Source: Bacillota bacterium (GTDB taxonomy: Bacteria; Bacillota; Clostridia; Lachnospirales; Lachnospiraceae). Taken from it: DNA of 64,000 nt. A program made the position numbers and the translations under genes. Of the stretch, positions 36,594 to 44,085 are shown piece after piece. The stretch covers positions 1 through 64,000 of the forward strand of contig JAEYRK010000047.1 in the NCBI GenBank assembly GCA_023435645.1, read 5' to 3'. The notes below the pieces were generated by a model, which was not told the origin of the DNA, made no database searches, and saw only the letters and a program-made list of their open reading frames with translations. The number at the start of each line of letters is the position of its first letter. The stretch's first letter is position 1.

Positions 36594-36622
36594 TTGACTG
36601 CGTAACAATGTTATGTTATATT
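36594..36622 (+). promoter_or_regulatory. Promoter of the yhbD-bactofilin operon
   Basis: TTGACT (36594-36599), 17-base spacer, TATATT (36617-36622). Confidence 0.75.
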
Positions 36623-36652
36623 TGGTTTATAGAACAAAACAATGTTACGTTA
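36605..36652. promoter_or_regulatory. Paired operator-like direct repeats at the yhbD promoter
   Basis: ACAATGTTATGTTA (36605-36618) and ACAATGTTACGTTA (36639-36652) differ at one base and start 34 bases apart. Each contains a TAAC/AAAC-aat-GTTA inverted core. One lies in the spacer and -10; the other lies between the start site and the ribosome site. Likely autoregulatory sites for the MerR-like YhbD protein. Confidence 0.6.
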
Positions 36653-36671
36653 CGGGAAAGAGGTGATAGAG

Positions 36672-37295
36672 GTGAATTTGATTTCCAAGAAGGATCTACT
36701 GGCAATCACAGGTATTTCCTATGGTCAGCTATATCGATGGAAGAGGGAACGACTAATACCTGAGGAATGGTTTATGAAGCAATCCTCTTATACAGGGCAG
36801 GAAACCTTCTTTCCCAGGGAGCAGATACTCAGCAGAATACAATCCATCCTGGATCTGAAGGATCAGTATTCCCTGGAGGAGCTTGCCAGACTACTTTCCC
36901 CGGAAAAGGCTGTGACCAAAATCACGATGGAGCAGCTACAGGATATCAGTGAAATTGGCCATATCTTAACGGATCTTCCCAGGATTTTTGGGAAGGAGGA
37001 ATTTGACTTTCTAGACATCGTGGTTACAGCCGGACTGGTTGAGACGGCTGATAGGATTGATATGACAGAGGATCAAATAAAGGATTTATTACAGAAAAGT
37101 ATTGCATCGGCGGTCAGACAGAAGAGTACGAATATTACCTGTACCATATTTCGTATAGGGAATAGCTTCCATACTGCTTTTTCTCCCAATGCTATACCTG
37201 TGTTCTTTGATGATGAGCTAGAGGTGAAGGCACAGATATCCCTTAGTGAGATAGCAGATAAGCTTAGGATAAAATATAACAATAAATTCAAATAG
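36672..37295 (+). CDS. YhbD-like DUF4004 regulator
   Basis: About 207 residues from GTG 36672 with AGGTGA 6 bases upstream. The N-terminal MerR-like helix-turn-helix is LISKKDLLAITGISYGQLYRWKRERLIPEEWF, seen in two runs: the first ends at TGISYG and the wing has RERLIPEE. The remaining ~140 residues are the DUF4004 body, with SLEELARLLSPE. In B. subtilis, yhbD precedes yhbE and yhbF, which encode bactofilins; here a bactofilin-like gene follows 26 bases downstream, supporting the assignment. It probably regulates its own operon. Confidence 0.85.
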   Translation: MNLISKKDLLAITGISYGQLYRWKRERLIPEEWFMKQSSYTGQETFFPREQILSRIQSILDLKDQYSLEELARLLSPEKAVTKITMEQLQDISEIGHILTDLPRIFGKEEFDFLDIVVTAGLVETADRIDMTEDQIKDLLQKSIASAVRQKSTNITCTIFRIGNSFHTAFSPNAIPVFFDDELEVKAQISLSEIADKLRIKYNNKFK

Positions 37296-37321
37296 TAGAT
37301 CGTAGATGGGAGGAATATAGA

Positions 37322-37933
37322 ATGCATGATTTTCACATTGAGGGGATTGGTAACATCAACGGCGGTGAATTTGGCAATTTCACAGTAGAGGGAGTCGGAA
37401 ACTGCTCCGGAGATATAAAAGCGGATTTAGCCCGTATTGAAGGAGTATTTAATTGCAAGGGAAAAATTGAGGTAACTATACTGGATTGTGAAGGGGTGGC
37501 AGACTTTGCCTCTGATATACGTGCAAAGAAGATCATGGTAGAAGGTGTCTTAAATACAAAGAGGGACACGAAGATTGAAGCAGAGGAAATTCACTGTGAA
37601 GGAGTGATTAAGTCCGGAGGAGTGATTTCGGCAGATATTCTTAAGGCCGAGGGGTGTATCACAGCGGATGAAGTCGTTGGGGATAAGATCTATATCGATT
37701 CCGATCATCATCCAAGATTTGTCTCAAGAATATTCCGCAGATGGAGATCGGGAATCAGACTCATTGAAGCAACTACGATACAACTGAGCGGTGTAAGTGC
37801 AACCTCTGTGAATGGTAAGGATATTACAATCGGCCCTGACTGTAAGATTGAGAGTATTGATTGCAGCGGTACACTGTTTATTGATCAGAGCTCTTATGTA
37901 CGTAATATTACCGGTGAGTATACAAGAAAATAG
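37322..37933 (+). CDS. Bactofilin-like polymer-forming cytoskeletal protein (YhbE/YhbF type)
   Basis: 203 residues dominated by short beta repeats (IEGIGNING, VEGVGNCSG, IEGVFNCKG, CEGVADFAS, VEGVLNTKR, CEGVIKSG) that form a right-handed beta helix, as in bactofilins. The repeats break near residues 135-155 (RFVSRIFRRWRSG, basic) and resume. Bactofilins polymerise without nucleotide; in B. subtilis BacE/BacF (YhbE/YhbF) act in flagellar assembly. Gene order after yhbD supports this. A terminator follows. Confidence 0.85.
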   Translation: MHDFHIEGIGNINGGEFGNFTVEGVGNCSGDIKADLARIEGVFNCKGKIEVTILDCEGVADFASDIRAKKIMVEGVLNTKRDTKIEAEEIHCEGVIKSGGVISADILKAEGCITADEVVGDKIYIDSDHHPRFVSRIFRRWRSGIRLIEATTIQLSGVSATSVNGKDITIGPDCKIESIDCSGTLFIDQSSYVRNITGEYTRK

Positions 37934-37961
37934 GTAGAAGGATAGTGCAATGTCATACAAA

Positions 37962-38024
37962 CCCCGGCTCAGATGCGGATGAAAGGAGTACTCCTTAGTC
38001 CGCAGTTGGTCCGGGGCTTTTTAT
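37962..38024 (+). terminator. Intrinsic terminator after the bactofilin gene
   Basis: CCCCGG/CCGGGG (37962-37967 with 38011-38016), inner TGCGGA/TCCGCA and a tip AAGGAG/CTCCTT (37983-37996), followed by CTTTTTATTT. Confidence 0.85.
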
Positions 38025-38193
38025 TTGGTTTTATGTCATTTATGATCTATTTATTTATATAAAGCTCGTAAAATGCTGAATTATGATAAATTACATTGAA
38101 CTGAGATATGTGTTGTGTTAATCTATGAATAGTGATAAAAAACAAAAATAGCCTACGTAATATAGATCGTATGTAAGCAAAGGGGTTGGGACC

Positions 38194-39141
38194 TTGTTTC
38201 ATGAGATGGAGAATAATAAAATTGGTTCTGCCATTCAGTATTTCCGGGAAAATTACAAGATCTCGCAAAGTAAGCTATCTAAGGGCTTATGCTCCGTTCC
38301 TACTCTATCTCGTATAGAGGCAGGGGCCAGGGATGTTGACTCCTTGCTGCTGGAGGCTTTGCTTGAGCGACTCGGAAAAACACCGAACCAATTCGAACTG
38401 ATTTTAACGGATTTAGACTATGAATCCTATCAAAGCAGGGAGGATATCAAGAAGCTAATAGAAGAAAATAATCTTCAGGCGGCAGAGCATCTGCTTAATT
38501 TGTATGAGAAGATATTTTCCGCCAAGGGAAATGTACATAAGCAATTCATCGTATCCTGTAGAGCATTTTTAAATGAAATTCGTGGTGGTGATGTTCGGGA
38601 AACCATTGAACTGTTCATGGAGGCCATCAGCTATACGGTACCGGATTTTAAGACAAATGAAATAAGTGACTATTTTCTGAGTAGTACAGAGCTTACGATC
38701 ATCATAGATATCATCCGAAGATTGGTTGCTGCTGATTTCATTGTTCGGGCAAAGGAAATCCTCTTTCAGGTGCTTGATTATCTGGAAAACCATATCTCCA
38801 TGGCAGATAACAGCAGGCTTTATCCCAAGGTGGCCATAATCGCTTGCCAGCTGTATCAAAGAGAGAATAACCCGATGATGGCTTTGGAGCTATGCGAGAA
38901 GGGTATCGAGAGAAATATGGGGAGCAGGAAGCTGGACTATAGAGCAGAGCTGGCGCTCATCAAAGCCCAGACCACGGAAGACTTAGCAAGGATGGAAGGC
39001 TGCTGGGAGCAGAAGATGAGGGAATGCAAGCGGCTGTTCCTGGAGGCTTATTATATCTATGATTTTTGTGAAGAATTTCATATCGCTGAAGAAATAAAGT
39101 GGCATTTACAGGAGATATACAAATGGGAAGATACCGATTAG
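38194..39141 (+). CDS. HTH-TPR regulator of RRNPP type, copy 1
   Basis: 315 residues, TTG start with AAGGGG about 9 bases upstream; ATG 38206 is an alternative. The N-terminal XRE helix-turn-helix (IGSAIQYFRENYKISQSKL, then GLCSVPTLSRIEAG) has the LCS-x-x-TLSR-x-E-x-G pattern typical of Rgg/PlcR proteins. The remaining ~250 residues are helical and TPR-like (for example NNLQAAEHLLNLYEKIF and NNPMMALELCEKGIE), the domain that binds small peptides in this superfamily. It overlaps the paralogous copy 2 gene by 19 bases, and a secreted-peptide gene lies past copy 2. It probably senses that peptide. Confidence 0.85.
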   Translation: MFHEMENNKIGSAIQYFRENYKISQSKLSKGLCSVPTLSRIEAGARDVDSLLLEALLERLGKTPNQFELILTDLDYESYQSREDIKKLIEENNLQAAEHLLNLYEKIFSAKGNVHKQFIVSCRAFLNEIRGGDVRETIELFMEAISYTVPDFKTNEISDYFLSSTELTIIIDIIRRLVAADFIVRAKEILFQVLDYLENHISMADNSRLYPKVAIIACQLYQRENNPMMALELCEKGIERNMGSRKLDYRAELALIKAQTTEDLARMEGCWEQKMRECKRLFLEAYYIYDFCEEFHIAEEIKWHLQEIYKWEDTD

Positions 39142-40064
39142 GAGATATCATCAGATTAACAAGAAAGTCCTTATCCATCACACAGGAGCAGCTTTGTGAT
39201 GGGATCTGTTCCGTAGAGACCTTATCCAGAATGGAGACCGGCAAGCAGAGTCCTAACAGGGATACCTATGAGCTGCTGATGGAACGCATGGGTAGGATTA
39301 GGGAACGGGCCTATTCCATGTTATCCATCTCCGATTTTAAGGTATTGGAGAAAATGAAGCTCTTTGAGGATTGTATCCTTCAACATGATTATAAACGGGC
39401 GGAGAGTACCTTGCAGGAAATCAAGCTATCTCTTGGTAATACGATTCTGGATAAGCAGTTTCTGATCCGTGCAGAAAGCCTGATTAGATATCGTCTAAAT
39501 CAGACCACAACGGATGAATTCCTTGAGGGTCTCAAAGCAGCGATTAGACTAACTATTCCCAGATATGGAACCATATCTCTGGCTAGTTGGCCATTAACTT
39601 ACAATGAAGCGTTACTTCTTCTGAATATTTCTACAGCTTATGCAGAAAAAAAGGATTATGAGAAAGCCATAAAACTTTTGGAGGAAGCTAAAAACGCATT
39701 GAAGCTCAGTTATATGGATGAACAGCAGAGAGTCGTCATGCAGCTGTCCAATATTTATAATTTATCAAAATGGCAAAGTGCAATCGGAAGTTATGAGAAA
39801 TCCACAGAGACTGCGCTGGAAGGCATTGAAATATGTAGAAAATATAAGCTTTGCAGTGCACTCCCACAGTTAATCTATTGCGTTGCCTGGAATAATGAAC
39901 AACTGATTCATATGGGAGTGCTGCCGCAGGAGAATTTAAGAGAATGCTTACTTGAATTTAAAAGGGGATATTATTTGGCATCTGCGTTCCAAAGCCCCTT
40001 AATTCAACAGGTTTTTGAGGGGCATGTTCAGGAGAGCTTTCAGATGATTCTATCGAATGACTAA
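39123..40064 (+). CDS. HTH-TPR regulator of RRNPP type, copy 2
   Basis: About 313 residues from ATG 39123, with AGGAG 8 bases upstream and inside the end of copy 1. The helix-turn-helix (LGDIIRLTRKSLSITQEQL, GICSVETLSRMETG) is paralogous to copy 1. TPR-like helices follow (DYKRAESTLQEIKLS, KDYEKAIKLLEEAKNALK, KSTETALEGIEICRKY). Its stop codon overlaps tail-to-tail by 4 bases the stop of a 52-residue peptide gene on the other strand. It is a likely PlcR/Rgg-like peptide receptor. Two paralogues in tandem could form a heterodimer or read different peptide forms. Confidence 0.85.
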   Translation: MGRYRLGDIIRLTRKSLSITQEQLCDGICSVETLSRMETGKQSPNRDTYELLMERMGRIRERAYSMLSISDFKVLEKMKLFEDCILQHDYKRAESTLQEIKLSLGNTILDKQFLIRAESLIRYRLNQTTTDEFLEGLKAAIRLTIPRYGTISLASWPLTYNEALLLLNISTAYAEKKDYEKAIKLLEEAKNALKLSYMDEQQRVVMQLSNIYNLSKWQSAIGSYEKSTETALEGIEICRKYKLCSALPQLIYCVAWNNEQLIHMGVLPQENLRECLLEFKRGYYLASAFQSPLIQQVFEGHVQESFQMILSND

Positions 40065-40219
40065 AAGGTGTCAATGGGAGGCATATCGTGACAAATGGTA
40101 ATGCTGCCTTCGGGTTCCGAGGGAGCTACCGGAGCTGCTGTACCTGTAGAAGCAAAGAGAGCAAGTGCAAGCTGCATAAGGATCATGGAAACTGCTAACA
40201 TTTTCTTTAAGTTTTTCAT
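40061..40219 (-). CDS. Small secreted peptide precursor, candidate pheromone for the RRNPP regulators
   Basis: A 52-residue ORF, below common length cut-offs. AAAGGAGG (40234-40227) lies 7 bases before the ATG, one of the best ribosome sites in the window. The N-terminus has three lysines then a ~16-residue hydrophobic core (MLAVSMILMQLALALF), a small-residue cleavage region (ASTGTA), and a ~24-residue mature part ending SITICHDMPPIDTF. This is the layout of Phr, PapR and NprX peptide precursors. It is encoded tail-to-tail with a RRNPP regulator and a -10 TATAAT precedes it. No homologue is known to me; the pheromone role is inferred from context. Confidence 0.75.
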   Translation of the reverse strand: MKNLKKMLAVSMILMQLALALFASTGTAAPVAPSEPEGSITICHDMPPIDTF

Positions 40220-40254
40220 AGTGAAACCTCCTTTGATTTAGGTGATTGGGGACT

Positions 40255-40277
40255 TTACTATTTCTTTGAAATAGTAA
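40255..40277. promoter_or_regulatory. Perfect 23-base palindrome in the peptide-gene leader
   Basis: TTACTATTTC, TTT, GAAATAGTAA: 10-base perfect arms. It lies between the -10 (40298-40303) and the start of the peptide gene. Likely operator of a dimeric regulator, plausibly the adjacent RRNPP proteins. Confidence 0.6.
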
Positions 40278-40297
40278 GTTTATTTCTTAACAAGCTC

Positions 40298-40326
40298 ATT
40301 ATAGTATGCGACTTATCAATAAACCA
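40298..40326 (-). promoter_or_regulatory. Probable promoter of the peptide gene
   Basis: Minus strand: a perfect -10 TATAAT (40303-40298). At 17 bases upstream the -35 position is TGGTTT (40326-40321), a poor match, suggesting an activator is needed. Confidence 0.5.
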
Positions 40327-40376
40327 TGTCGTTTTTGGAAAATTTTATTTGAAATTTTCCAAAAACGACATGGTTT
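40321..40376. repeat. Perfect 25-base inverted repeat
   Basis: Arms 40321-40345 and 40352-40376 are exactly complementary around a 6-base loop; a TTTCTG tail follows on the plus strand. It overlaps the -35 region of the peptide gene and precedes the GGDEF/EAL gene. It could be a terminator/attenuator or a strong binding site. Confidence 0.85.
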
Positions 40377-40431
40377 TTCTGTTGACGAAGACTTACAATT
40401 GAAACAGCTGGAAGCATTGACTAACAAAGAA

Positions 40432-41757
40432 ATGAGAATTCATATGGGAAAAACTAATGAGAGCATGATGGTATACGACAGATTAACAGGATTACCTAAT
40501 TTGAATTTATTCAAGAGCAAAATAAGAGAGCTAATACATGATCATTCCGGAGACTTATCTGCCGGAAGAAATCCTTTTGCAATAATACACCTTGATATTG
40601 ATCATTTCAGATATCTTGTTGAAGCCTTCGGCAGTGAAGCGGGAGATGCAGTGTTACAACATGTGGCTGATTATCTGAACAGTCTTACGGAGGATCCTTC
40701 CTATTATGTTTCACGAACAGCATTTGATGAGTTCGCAATAATCTGCACCGGCGTTCCTTCAAGGAAAGAACTAATGCTACGGGTGGATGAGATTCTGAGT
40801 AATGTCTGCCAGCTCTGTCCGACAAAATATATCTATTATATCACTCTGAGCGCAGGTGTGGCGCTTTATCCCGATAACGGAGAGAATATGGATGCTCTGA
40901 TGCTGAATGCGGAGATTGCCACCTATCTGGCAAAAAAGTCGGGTGAGAACTATAAGATATACAGTAATAAGCTTCATAGGGATATCATGGGGCATATCCA
41001 TATGGTAAATAGATTACAGGAGGGAATAGAACGGGAGGAATTCACGCTGTATTATCAGCCGGAATATAAGCTTGCTACCAATGAAATCATCGGAGTAGAA
41101 GCTCTGGTAAGATGGCCGCAGCCAACAAAAAAGGATATCCCGCCGGATCTATTTATACCTATTGCAGAGAAATCCAAACAAATTTATGCGTTGGAACGAT
41201 GGATTATCAGTACTGCACTCAATCAGAAGCTTACCTGGGAGAGAGAAGGGCTGGAGCATATTGAGTTATCTATTAACCTATCGAGTAAGACACTGGAAAG
41301 TGAAAGTAATTTTCAGAGGATTGAAGAGTTGATTACCTCTTATGAGATCGATTATTCGAGAGTTACCATCGAGATTACCGAGACGATGATTATCACTAAT
41401 GTAGAAGAGGCAATTGAGAAGCTGACAAGATTAAGAAGCTATGGCATCAAGATTGCGCTGGACGATTTTGGAAGGGGATATTACTCCTTGAATAATCTAT
41501 TGAAGCTTCCGATTGATATCATCAAGATTGACCGAAGCTTTATCAAATCCATACCTGAAGCGAATGAAGAGACCGCCATTACAAGGAATATCCTGTCGAT
41601 GGCTCGGGATTTGAATTATATGGTGGTGGCAGAAGGAATAGAGACCAGAGAGCAATTAGAGTACCTCAGAGAGAACGACTGTGAACGGGGACAGGGCTAC
41701 CTGCTTTGTACACCCTTACCGATCGATCAAATAAATGAAATGTTAAGAAATTTCTAA
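40432..41757 (+). CDS. GGDEF/EAL protein, probable c-di-GMP phosphodiesterase
   Basis: About 441 residues from ATG 40432; an upstream in-frame start at 40306 would put the perfect inverted repeat inside the gene, and no candidate has a good ribosome site. The GGDEF domain (~15-185) has AFDEF in place of GGDEF, so it is probably not a cyclase. The EAL domain (~195-440) keeps the metal and catalytic residues: VEALVRW, NLSS, EITET, LDDFG, IIKIDRSF, AEGIE and GQGYL. It should hydrolyse c-di-GMP. No membrane or sensor domain is present. Confidence 0.87.
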   Translation: MRIHMGKTNESMMVYDRLTGLPNLNLFKSKIRELIHDHSGDLSAGRNPFAIIHLDIDHFRYLVEAFGSEAGDAVLQHVADYLNSLTEDPSYYVSRTAFDEFAIICTGVPSRKELMLRVDEILSNVCQLCPTKYIYYITLSAGVALYPDNGENMDALMLNAEIATYLAKKSGENYKIYSNKLHRDIMGHIHMVNRLQEGIEREEFTLYYQPEYKLATNEIIGVEALVRWPQPTKKDIPPDLFIPIAEKSKQIYALERWIISTALNQKLTWEREGLEHIELSINLSSKTLESESNFQRIEELITSYEIDYSRVTIEITETMIITNVEEAIEKLTRLRSYGIKIALDDFGRGYYSLNNLLKLPIDIIKIDRSFIKSIPEANEETAITRNILSMARDLNYMVVAEGIETREQLEYLRENDCERGQGYLLCTPLPIDQINEMLRNF

Positions 41758-41815
41758 ATGGGCAACTTTCATAATGCATTTGCTATAGTGGATATAGCAA
41801 CAGGTGTATGGGGAT

Positions 41816-41849
41816 AAAGAATGACGCATAGGAATATGCGTCATTCTTT
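41816..41849. terminator. Bidirectional terminator between the EAL gene and tRNA-Val
   Basis: Perfect 15-base stem (41816-41830 with 41835-41849), loop GGAA, T-rich on both flanks. It serves the plus-strand EAL gene and the minus-strand tRNA. Confidence 0.8.
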
Positions 41850-41866
41850 GCGTTGTATGATATAAG

Positions 41867-41940
41867 TAGAGTCAATGGGGCTCGAACCCATGGCCTTTCG
41901 CGCGTCAGGCGAACGCTCGTCCCAGCTGAGCTATGACTCC
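41867..41940 (-). tRNA. tRNA-Val (anticodon GAC)
   Basis: Cloverleaf on the minus strand: 7-base acceptor (GGAGTCA with TGACTCT, first pair G-U) and D-arm GCTC/GAGC. The anticodon arm TTCGC-CTGACGC-GCGAA gives GAC, and the T-arm is ATGGG-TTCGAGC-CCCAT. Discriminator A; CCA not encoded. The D-loop has one extra C next to the stem. It stands alone, with a terminator downstream. Confidence 0.88.
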
Positions 41941-42055
41941 GTGTGGGACAATTATATCATAAGTGGATGAGAAAATCCAGATAGAAAAAAATTAACTTGG
42001 TACATCATAGGAAATGTAAATTGCTTTCGTAATTGAAGTATCTTCTTTTTCTTGT

Positions 42056-42979
42056 CTAAATCCAACCGATCAGAGAAAGAAGGATCAGTGTCACGCCGAT
42101 GAAGAGGAGATAGAGCTGGGTGGAGCAGATACAGCTGTTGATTGATAGTTCAACATCTCCTTCATATTGCCAGGCCCAGACAATTGACATGATAGGGGCA
42201 GGGCAAGCAAACAGAATACATAATAGTATGGTATTGTACCGATCGGTAACAAGGCTTAGGACACAGAAAAGCAGCAGGGGGAGGCATACAACCTTTATGA
42301 TACTGATCATAATGGCAGGGGTGCTTTTGATCCATCGAAATACGCCGTATTTCGCTATGGTAATGCCTAAGAAGATGAGGGCGATCGGGGAGGCGGCAGA
42401 ACTAAGGCGATCAATCGTTTGATTGAGAAACACAGGGGGCTCCCATTGCGTGACTGTTATGATAAGACCGATCATTAAGGCAATTAAGCAGGGACTCGCA
42501 AGCCTTCGTTTGTCCATCTGCTCTGATTTACCGAGGAAGGAGGGGTAATAGAGCATCCAGATCAATACATCCTGTACCACACCGTGGAGTATAGCATAGG
42601 ATACTCCCTCTGCTCCAAAGAAAATACTGATCAGTGGTATTCCGACATAGGTCACATTACCAATACCAAGGATATATTGTAATAGGAGCCGTTGTGGTCG
42701 TTCATAATTTCGAAAGAGGACCTTACCAATGAAATAAAGTGCCAGTGTCACTAGGAAGGTGATGATAACAACTGTTAAACCGGAGGACAGCAATTCCTTA
42801 ATGCTTAGGTCCCTAAAGGTGGACAATATCATAGCCGGGTAGCAGAGGTTGGTTAATAAAGCCGGTAAAGCAGCAGTAGCTGCATCGGGCAGCAATTTCA
42901 TCCGAAATGCTGCGTAGCCGATGCAGACTGTTGTAAACAAATAGAATAATGCAGCTGACTGCATGCTAGTATTTACCAT
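42056..42979 (-). CDS. AEC family transporter (auxin efflux carrier-like)
   Basis: About 307 residues with ten hydrophobic helices in two sets of five, as in AEC/MleP-type carriers. The discontinuous-helix motifs are NLCYPAMILSTF in the first half and CPAPIMSIVWA in the second, with GNVTYVGIPL at the crossing. Bacterial members carry organic acids such as malate or malonate. Start choice is uncertain: ATG 42979 overlaps the upstream epimerase by 14 bases; ATG 42964 is an alternative. Co-transcribed with the epimerase. Confidence 0.85.
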   Translation of the reverse strand: MVNTSMQSAALFYLFTTVCIGYAAFRMKLLPDAATAALPALLTNLCYPAMILSTFRDLSIKELLSSGLTVVIITFLVTLALYFIGKVLFRNYERPQRLLLQYILGIGNVTYVGIPLISIFFGAEGVSYAILHGVVQDVLIWMLYYPSFLGKSEQMDKRRLASPCLIALMIGLIITVTQWEPPVFLNQTIDRLSSAASPIALIFLGITIAKYGVFRWIKSTPAIMISIIKVVCLPLLLFCVLSLVTDRYNTILLCILFACPAPIMSIVWAWQYEGDVELSINSCICSTQLYLLFIGVTLILLSLIGWI

Positions 42980-43982
42980 CCGTAGCTTCAAAGTGAGTAG
43001 GAGCATTGATTGCCTCGCCGCCGGCCATAATCCATTCGGCAACCATGTCAATCATTGTATTCAGAGGCACCGTCGGATACCCCATCAACTGATTCATTTT
43101 GCCTGCATTGCTCAATAATGCACGGTTTCCCTCTGCTCCGGAGAAGATCGGAGTCTTGTTAAAACGCTTAGCAAATTCATAGGCAACCCATTTTGTTGAT
43201 ATGGTTTCCGGCCCGGTGACATTTAATTTGGTCGGGGGAACGCTGGTATGCAGTAGGGAGCGTAGCGCATATTCGCAGACATCTCCCTGCCAAATACAAT
43301 TAAATACCGGCTGACCTAAGGATACGGGGGTCTCCTGATAGACTGCGTTGGCAATGTCATATAGGACGCCATAGCGCATATCAATGGCATAGTTAAGACG
43401 GAATAAAACCATGGCTGTATTGTCCTTTTGAGCATAATGCTCCATAATACGTTCTCTGCCGAGACAGGACTGAGCATATTCTCCCTCGGGCCTTACTTCA
43501 TCCAGCTCGTTAGAGCCACCGGAGTTCACCTCAGTCATGCCATAGACATTACCGGTGGAAAAGGCTACGATACTGGAGCCGGGGTAACGTTCACAGACCT
43601 TAGAGGGGAGCAGAGCGTTGATTTGCCAGGTTTGCGCTTGGTTTTGTGAGGTGCCGAACTTGCGGCCCACCATATAGATGATATTCTTAACATCGGGCAA
43701 CTCCTTAAGAACTGCGGGATTGGATAAGTCCGCTTCGATTACCTCAACTCCTGCAGCCCTCATGGTATTTGGAGCATCCTGATAATCAAAAAGGGAAACG
43801 GCGATCACTCTTTTGTCGATGCCGGCAGCATCGAAGGCTCTTTTTGCAGTTACGGCAAGGCTGGGACCAACCTTTCCGCCTGCTCCTAAGATCATGATAT
43901 CACTATTAAGTGTTTTCATATCCTCAATCAGTCTTTGGCTGGGACGAGTCATAAGTTCAAAATAATCTGTTGTTGCTATCAT
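42966..43982 (-). CDS. NAD-dependent epimerase/dehydratase family protein
   Basis: 338 residues from ATG 43982, which has AGGAGG upstream. The extended SDR Rossmann fold is seen from DIMILGAGGKVGPSLA (~35-50). Later segments are VEVIEADLSNP, the catalytic Ser/Thr strand IVAFSTGNVYG and a later GEYAQSCLGRERIME. The canonical YxxxK appears as YAQSCLGRE, so the Lys of YxxxK is missing and activity as a standard epimerase is doubtful. It is divergent from lacI and co-transcribed with the AEC carrier. Confidence 0.82.
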   Translation of the reverse strand: MIATTDYFELMTRPSQRLIEDMKTLNSDIMILGAGGKVGPSLAVTAKRAFDAAGIDKRVIAVSLFDYQDAPNTMRAAGVEVIEADLSNPAVLKELPDVKNIIYMVGRKFGTSQNQAQTWQINALLPSKVCERYPGSSIVAFSTGNVYGMTEVNSGGSNELDEVRPEGEYAQSCLGRERIMEHYAQKDNTAMVLFRLNYAIDMRYGVLYDIANAVYQETPVSLGQPVFNCIWQGDVCEYALRSLLHTSVPPTKLNVTGPETISTKWVAYEFAKRFNKTPIFSGAEGNRALLSNAGKMNQLMGYPTVPLNTMIDMVAEWIMAGGEAINAPTHFEATDGKY

Positions 43983-44016
43983 GGTAATTCCTCCTGTAGT
44001 TGTACTTAATTGTTTC

Positions 44017-44044
44017 TTGCAAAAAAAATAATTTACGTTATAAT
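44017..44044 (+). promoter_or_regulatory. Promoter of the lacI-type gene
   Basis: TTGCAA (44017-44022), 16-base spacer, TATAAT (44039-44044), 41 bases before the GTG start. Confidence 0.6.
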
Positions 44045-44085
44045 AGGCATTGCAACAATATTCCATAAATATGTGAGGTGATATC

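Noticed and set aside
40306..40431. N-terminal extension of the GGDEF/EAL protein
   Set aside because: It would encode the perfect 25-base inverted repeat and has no ribosome site; kept out of the CDS, although not excluded.
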